A stretch of DNA of 18,870 bases from Bacillota bacterium. GTDB lineage: Bacteria; Bacillota; DTU030. The stretch's first letter is position 1. Each line of letters opens with the position of its first letter. Positions 15,156 through 18,870 of this stretch are shown in pieces. Position numbers and translations under genes: made by a program. The stretch covers positions 1-18,870 of the forward strand of contig DUVO01000054.1 of the NCBI GenBank assembly GCA_012841005.1, written 5' to 3'. The notes beneath the pieces were generated by a model. The model did no database searches. It was given only the letters and a program-made list of their open reading frames with translations, and was not told where the DNA came from.

Positions 15156-15180
15156 AAAAGCCCGGGTGCGCCCGGGTTTT
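15156..15180 (-). terminator. intrinsic terminator after the putative glycoside hydrolase
   Basis: On the minus strand CCCGGG-CGCA-CCCGGG is preceded by AAAA and followed by CTTTTGC. It lies about 15 nt beyond the gene's stop. Confidence 0.7.
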
Positions 15181-15194
15181 AATCACTTCCTTAT

Positions 15195-16382
15195 TCATTC
15201 ATCTGCCTTGAGGGCCGCAGGGGTATACCGGTTGGCAGGGTTCCACAGTAACCACTCCTCCAGACCCAGGTCCTCCACCGCCCGGATCTGGGTCCTGACC
15301 TCCTCCGGCCCGTAGGTATGGCCAAGGGAAAAATCCTGCAGCCACGGCCTCAGCTTGCCGTCCCCCTCTCCCAGGCGTTCCAGCGCATCCTGCAGGGACC
15401 GATAGATGGTTTCATAGGGAGCCTGGTTGGGATCCGGCAGGCCGAAGGTCCCCGGAGCATAATGGGAAGGATAGACCATGGGGCAGATATAGTCAACGGC
15501 CCCGGCCATATCTTCAAAGTACTGGCCAATACCCTGATCATTGTCCACAGAAGTTATAACACCAAAGATATCGGCAGACATGAAGACCGGATAGGGCTCA
15601 AGTTGTTCCCGGGCATAGGTAAGGAAATCAGTAATCACCTCTGCCTTTGACCGGCCGTCAGCCAGGGAGTATACTGCATCCTTAAGGGGCCCGTCTGAGG
15701 GGAAACGGACATAATCCCACTGGATCTCTTTAAACCCCAGTGTGGCTGCTTCCTGGGCCAGGGCAATATTATAGTCCCAGACATCCCGGCTGTGGGGATC
15801 TGTCCAGGCCAGCTTTTTGCGGTCGCGCCAGATGCCACCGCTGGACTTGCCCTTGATGGCCCATTGGGGGTTCCCTGCCGCCAGGACCGGGTCCTGAAAC
15901 ACTACAATCCGGGCAATGGCATAGATACCCCGTTCCTCCAAATCTGCCAGCAGCTCGGGCAGGTCGTCGATGGTCATCTCACCGGCACCCAGCTCCCGGG
16001 CAAGGGGCACCTGGGTCATGTAAGACACCACGCCGGTTGAATCCTTATAATCGATTACCACTGCATTCAGCTCTGTCCCTTCCACCAACTGGAACAGGGA
16101 TTCACGCCGTTCCTTATCCCCGGCTGCCTGGGCGGAAAGATAAATGCCCCGGGCGGCAACCGGTTCCTTCACCTGCACCGGCTCTTCCGGCTCTTCCTCC
16201 GGCGGCTCTTTTTTGACCCCTTCTTCTCCTTCCAAATGAACCTCTTGCAGAGCCGCCTGCCGGCCGCCTCCTGTCACCGTTTTGGGTTCCGAGGCCACAG
16301 CCGCCGTAATAAAAAGCAGTGTAACCCCAACAGTAAGCATCGAAAACAGGGGCTTGTACATCTCCTTCCAAAAAGGGCCCAT
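15195..16382 (-). CDS. putative exported glycoside hydrolase (DUF4015/PF13200 type)
   Basis: A 395-residue protein. A membrane or signal segment at about 11-30 ends near TAAVASEP. A Glu/Pro-rich linker (about 50-75) leads to a TIM-barrel-like domain from 78 on. Family landmarks are VVIDYKDSTGVVSY (108-121), QWDYVRFPSDG (221-231, with Asp223 the likely catalytic acid), ADIFG (270-274), ICPMVYPSHYAPG (299-311) and WLLWNPANRYT (377-387). Members are predicted cell-surface glycosidases; the sugar target is unknown, with cell-wall or spore polysaccharide possible. ATG 16382 has GGGAGGGGAG about 10 nt upstream. It is a single gene with a terminator behind it. Confidence 0.88.
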   Translation of the reverse strand: MGPFWKEMYKPLFSMLTVGVTLLFITAAVASEPKTVTGGGRQAALQEVHLEGEEGVKKEPPEEEPEEPVQVKEPVAARGIYLSAQAAGDKERRESLFQLVEGTELNAVVIDYKDSTGVVSYMTQVPLARELGAGEMTIDDLPELLADLEERGIYAIARIVVFQDPVLAAGNPQWAIKGKSSGGIWRDRKKLAWTDPHSRDVWDYNIALAQEAATLGFKEIQWDYVRFPSDGPLKDAVYSLADGRSKAEVITDFLTYAREQLEPYPVFMSADIFGVITSVDNDQGIGQYFEDMAGAVDYICPMVYPSHYAPGTFGLPDPNQAPYETIYRSLQDALERLGEGDGKLRPWLQDFSLGHTYGPEEVRTQIRAVEDLGLEEWLLWNPANRYTPAALKADE

Positions 16383-16603
16383 ATTGTATTTTCTCCCCTC
16401 CCTGAAATTAGCGGAATAACCTGAATTTCCCTCCCAAGTCTATTTTACCTGATTCGATCCCTTTTTCCCAGATATAAATCCCGGATTTGTGTTTATGTCC
16501 GCCTGAGGAGGCTCCTGCAAAGGGAAAGGGGCCAACAGGACCATTGGTAAGGAACCTCGCGGGCCTTTCTTTTGCACTATGCCCCATTCGGGGAATAAAC
16601 AAT

Positions 16604-16622
16604 GCCCCTGGTAAGAAGGGGC
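16604..16622 (-). terminator. possible terminator after the AI-2E-family gene
   Basis: On the minus strand GCCCCT-TCTTACC-AGGGGC is followed by ATTGTTTATT, 19 nt beyond the stop of the membrane protein gene. The stem is only 6 bp and the T run is broken. The rest of 16383-16603 holds other short GC hairpins and no supportable gene. Confidence 0.45.
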
Positions 16623-16640
16623 GGGATAGTTCCACAGGTT

Positions 16641-17663
16641 CTAATTTTTCTGAAGGTAATAGTAATTGAAGAGGACCTTCACCGTTGCTGTTATGGGAAT
16701 GGCCAGGATAATACCCAAAAATCCGAACAATCTCCCTCCCACCAAAATGGCCACAATAACGGAAAAGGGATGGAGATCGACGGCCTTACCCAATAACATG
16801 GGAGTCAAGACAAAGGAATCGATGATTTCAATCACTGCATAGAGGATAATGACCATGATGGTGAGGGCCAGGGATTGGGAAAGGGCAATTGCTATTGCGG
16901 GCACTGCAGCCAGATACGGCCCAATATACGGGATCAGGTTCGAAACCCCGACCAGAACCCCCAGCATCAGGGCAAAGGGCATCCCCATAATGCTCAGCCC
17001 CAACCAGCTAGCAATGCCCACCAGGGTACAACGGACTAAATGCCCCCGCAAATAGGCTCCCACCTTGGCGTCTATGGTCCCAAGGATACGGAGGGCCTCC
17101 CGGCGCCAGGGACGAGGTATATATTCGGCCACAGCTTTTTTTATCTTTTCCAGATCCCGCAGGAGGTAAAAAACCAGGAAAAGGACAATAACAAGCTCGG
17201 CCAGACGGGAAACAATTGTCACCGTCACCTTAGTGGCCTGGTTCAGGATCTGCTGCAAGTTGCGGGGGAGCTGCTGCAGGAAATTCAAAAGAAAATCAAC
17301 CACCTCGGGACGGGCAAGGATGTCCCCCAGCTCCTCTATGTAAGGTTGGAAATAGGGGCTGTACTGTGGTAAAAACCGGGCAAGTTCCCGCAACTGGGTG
17401 ATAATTATAGGGGTAACTAAATACAACATCAAGACCAAAAGAAGAAGAAAACTGATATAGACAATAATTACCGCCAGCAGGCGCGGCATTTTCTTAAACC
17501 GGGTAAGGTAATCAACTGCCGGACTAATGCTATAAACGATCAAAAAGGCAATTACCACCAGGTGAAGTACCCAGAAAACGCGTGCCAGGGTAAGCACCAT
17601 CCCCGCCGTCACCACAAAGGCCAGGGCCAATTTAAAGGCAAAACTCAACTGCCGGTCCTTCAC
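16641..17663 (-). CDS. AI-2E family transporter (PF01594 membrane protein)
   Basis: A 340-residue inner-membrane protein with about seven to eight TM segments in the AI-2E/YhhQ/PerM arrangement. Two N-terminal helices come first, then two more near 60-85. A long soluble amphipathic stretch (about 90-140, PQYSPYFQPYIEELGDIL) follows, and the remaining helices include the loop RPWRREALRILGTIDAKVGAYLRGH and the block NLIPYIGPYLAAVPAI. Members have been linked to AI-2 export, Na+/H+ exchange or general permease roles; the true function here is unknown. GTG start with TGAGGGG upstream. A TATAAT lies 37 nt before the start. Confidence 0.9.
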   Translation of the reverse strand: MKDRQLSFAFKLALAFVVTAGMVLTLARVFWVLHLVVIAFLIVYSISPAVDYLTRFKKMPRLLAVIIVYISFLLLLVLMLYLVTPIIITQLRELARFLPQYSPYFQPYIEELGDILARPEVVDFLLNFLQQLPRNLQQILNQATKVTVTIVSRLAELVIVLFLVFYLLRDLEKIKKAVAEYIPRPWRREALRILGTIDAKVGAYLRGHLVRCTLVGIASWLGLSIMGMPFALMLGVLVGVSNLIPYIGPYLAAVPAIAIALSQSLALTIMVIILYAVIEIIDSFVLTPMLLGKAVDLHPFSVIVAILVGGRLFGFLGIILAIPITATVKVLFNYYYLQKN

Positions 17664-17700
17664 CTTAATCCCCTCACAGACAATTTTCCCGCTCCCTTCT

Positions 17701-17706
17701 ATTATA
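17701..17706 (-). promoter_or_regulatory. -10 element for the AI-2E-family gene
   Basis: A perfect TATAAT on the minus strand, 37 nt before the GTG start. The hexamer 17 nt upstream (TGTCGC) is a poor -35, so the promoter is weak or needs an activator. Confidence 0.45.
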
Positions 17707-17754
17707 ACAGGTTTTTCATTTTCGCGACAGGAAAAACAAAGGGGGTAGCTTGAC

Positions 17755-18624
17755 TTAGCCCAATGTCCTGCGCAGGCTGGCTATGTGCTCCGGGGTGGTA
17801 CCGCAACAACCCCCGATGAGGCGGGCTCCTGCCGATACCAGCCGCGGGCCCCAGAGGGCAAATTCCATTGGCCCTACAGGATACACAATCTTCTCCACTT
17901 CATCAAGGACGGGCAATCCGGCATTGGGCTGGGCACTTACCGGTACTGTTACGGTTTTGGCCAACCTTTCTACAATGGAGACAATCTCCGCCGGCCCCAG
18001 GGTGCAATTAACCCCTACCGCCTCCACACCCAGATCGGCCAGGGTGCGGCGCCCGGCCTCCTCGGGGGTAACACCAAAGGTTGTCCGTCCCTTTTCCGTA
18101 AAGGTCATTTGCGCCAAAATTGGTAGAGAAGAAACCGAGCGGGCTGCCTTAATGGCACACCGGATTTCAGCCAGATCCGCCATGGTTTCAATCAAGATCA
18201 GGTCCGGTCCTCCGGCGGCCAGGGCTTTTACCTGTTCCGCGAAGATAGCAAAGGCTTCCTCTTCGGTCACCTCTCCAACGGGAGCCAAATATTTCCCCAG
18301 GGGACCTACGGCAGCGGCCACGAATACTCCCTGCCCCACCGCTTCCCGGGCCAATTCAACGGCTTTTCGGTTAATTTCCGCCACCCGGTCGCCCAGGTTA
18401 TAATGCTCCAGCCGGATCCGGTTCCCACCAAAGGTGTTGGTCTCGACCACATCGGCCCCGGCAGCGCCATAGGCCTGATGGACTCCTTTAACCTTCTCCG
18501 GGAACAAAAGGTTCCATTCCTCAGGACACTGTCCCGCCTCCAATCCTTCCCGCTGCAGCATGGTCCCCATGGCCCCATCGAATAATATAATTCCCTCTTC
18601 TTGTAAACGCTGCCGAAAGTCCAT
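17755..18624 (-). CDS. homocysteine S-methyltransferase domain protein
   Basis: A 289-residue TIM-barrel protein equal to the N-terminal module of MetH and to stand-alone Hcy methyltransferases. It has DGAMGTM (16-22), ETNTF (61-65), GVNCTLGP (204-211, Cys207) and GGCCGTTPEH (271-280, Cys273/274). Cys207, Cys273 and Cys274 are the three Zn ligands that activate homocysteine thiolate, and all are intact. It makes methionine from a methyl donor: in MetH the methyl-cobalamin module, in stand-alone forms S-methylmethionine or a separate corrinoid protein. No cobalamin- or pterin-binding partner is in the window, so the donor is open. GGGAGG precedes the ATG at slightly long spacing. Confidence 0.92.
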   Translation of the reverse strand: MDFRQRLQEEGIILFDGAMGTMLQREGLEAGQCPEEWNLLFPEKVKGVHQAYGAAGADVVETNTFGGNRIRLEHYNLGDRVAEINRKAVELAREAVGQGVFVAAAVGPLGKYLAPVGEVTEEEAFAIFAEQVKALAAGGPDLILIETMADLAEIRCAIKAARSVSSLPILAQMTFTEKGRTTFGVTPEEAGRRTLADLGVEAVGVNCTLGPAEIVSIVERLAKTVTVPVSAQPNAGLPVLDEVEKIVYPVGPMEFALWGPRLVSAGARLIGGCCGTTPEHIASLRRTLG

Positions 18625-18667
18625 TACCCGGGCCTCCCAACTTGTAATTTAATGGTAACATTATTGT

Positions 18668-18695
18668 ATATTACCAATACCGGAAAAATTATCAA
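18668..18695 (-). promoter_or_regulatory. candidate sigma-A promoter for the homocysteine methyltransferase
   Basis: TTGATA (18695-18690), a 16-nt spacer, then TAATAT (18673-18668) on the minus strand, about 44 nt before the ATG. The -10 matches at 4 of 6 positions. Confidence 0.45.
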
Positions 18696-18699
18696 ACCG

Positions 18700-18736
18700 A
18701 AATAAAACCCGGCTTTCTCAAGAGAAAGACGGGTTT
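18700..18736 (-). terminator. terminator of the tRNA-Asn gene
   Basis: On the minus strand AAACCCG and CTTTCT pair with AGAAAG and CGGGTTT through one internal mismatch, and the stem is followed by TTATTT. It begins 11 nt after the encoded CCA. Confidence 0.85.
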
Positions 18737-18746
18737 GGCAGTCGAC

Positions 18747-18821
18747 TGGCTCCCCGGGCAGGACTCGAACCTGCAACGACTCGGTTAACAGCCGAGTGCT
18801 CTACCATTGAGCTACCGAGGA
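18747..18821 (-). tRNA. tRNA-Asn (GTT), CCA encoded
   Basis: Full cloverleaf of 75 nt including the genomic CCA. The acceptor TCCTCGG pairs with CCGGGGA (one G-U) and the discriminator is G. The D arm reads AGCTCAATGGTAGAGC, the anticodon arm CTCGGCTGTTAACCGAG with GTT at 18789-18787, and the T arm GCAGGTTCGAGTCCTGC. It has its own consensus promoter and a terminator, so it appears to be a single-tRNA unit. Confidence 0.97.
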
Positions 18822-18841
18822 TCATCTATTCAGTAAAGTAT

Positions 18842-18870
18842 AGTATACCCAGTCCAGGGGAAACTGTCAA
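18842..18870 (-). promoter_or_regulatory. consensus sigma-A promoter of tRNA-Asn
   Basis: A perfect TTGACA (18870-18865), a 17-nt spacer, then TATACT (18847-18842) on the minus strand, about 20 nt before the mature tRNA 5' end. The -35 touches the window edge. Confidence 0.88.

Noticed and set aside
16408..16635. 75-codon minus-strand frame in the gap before the AI-2E gene
   Set aside because: It has no ribosome binding site, it would overlap the probable terminator, and its composition is not protein-like.

Overview
The window looks like chromosome of a spore-forming, moderately GC-rich Clostridia-class Firmicute, most like the Moorella / Desulfotomaculum / Thermoanaerobacterales group. The reasons are a SleB-YpeB germination pair, sigma-K-type promoters, a serine T-box, strong AAGGAGG ribosome binding sites, and frequent GTG and TTG starts. 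The genus is inferred from gene content and cannot be proven here.

Layout. (1) 1-1814, minus strand: a sigma-A promoter, a serine T-box leader and serS. The serS terminator hairpin is followed immediately by the 5' end of a group IIC intron that runs off the left edge. (2) 2038-2991, plus: a patatin-like phospholipase. (3) 3109-5016, minus: sleB-ypeB, a germination cortex hydrolase and its partner. (4) 5201-6393, plus: a trypsin-fold protease without a signal peptide, overlapping by 4 nt a 55-residue single-TM protein. (5) 6499-8180, plus: three tandem small paralogues, a terminator, a YbaB/EbfC-like DNA-binding protein, and a 152-residue protein with an internal repeat of a related motif. 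No system I know matches this set. (6) 8263-9820: a probable late-sporulation (coat) cluster. It has a 28-residue YjcZ-like hydrophobic peptide on the minus strand and Pro/Trp-rich proteins on the plus strand. Three promoters fit the sigma-K consensus, and a strong terminator closes the cluster. (7) 9939-10949, plus: an AIR-synthase/HypE-like ATP-binding protein with its own sigma-A promoter. (8) 11116-18821, all minus: cstA, an unrecognised 175-residue protein, a geranylgeranyl-reductase-family flavoprotein preceded by a frameshifted metallophosphoesterase remnant, a putative exported glycoside hydrolase, an AI-2E-family membrane protein, a homocysteine S-methyltransferase domain protein, and tRNA-Asn(GTT) with a consensus sigma-A promoter at the right edge.

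How the parts fit. Two segments concern the spore: germination (sleB-ypeB) and the sigma-K cluster. The small-paralogue/YbaB array lies between them, so a sporulation link is possible but unproven. No sporulation promoter was found in front of the array. The remaining genes are housekeeping or single-gene units, most with recognisable promoters or terminators. The main candidates for something undescribed are the 6499-8180 array and the sigma-K cluster with its Trp-rich repeat protein.
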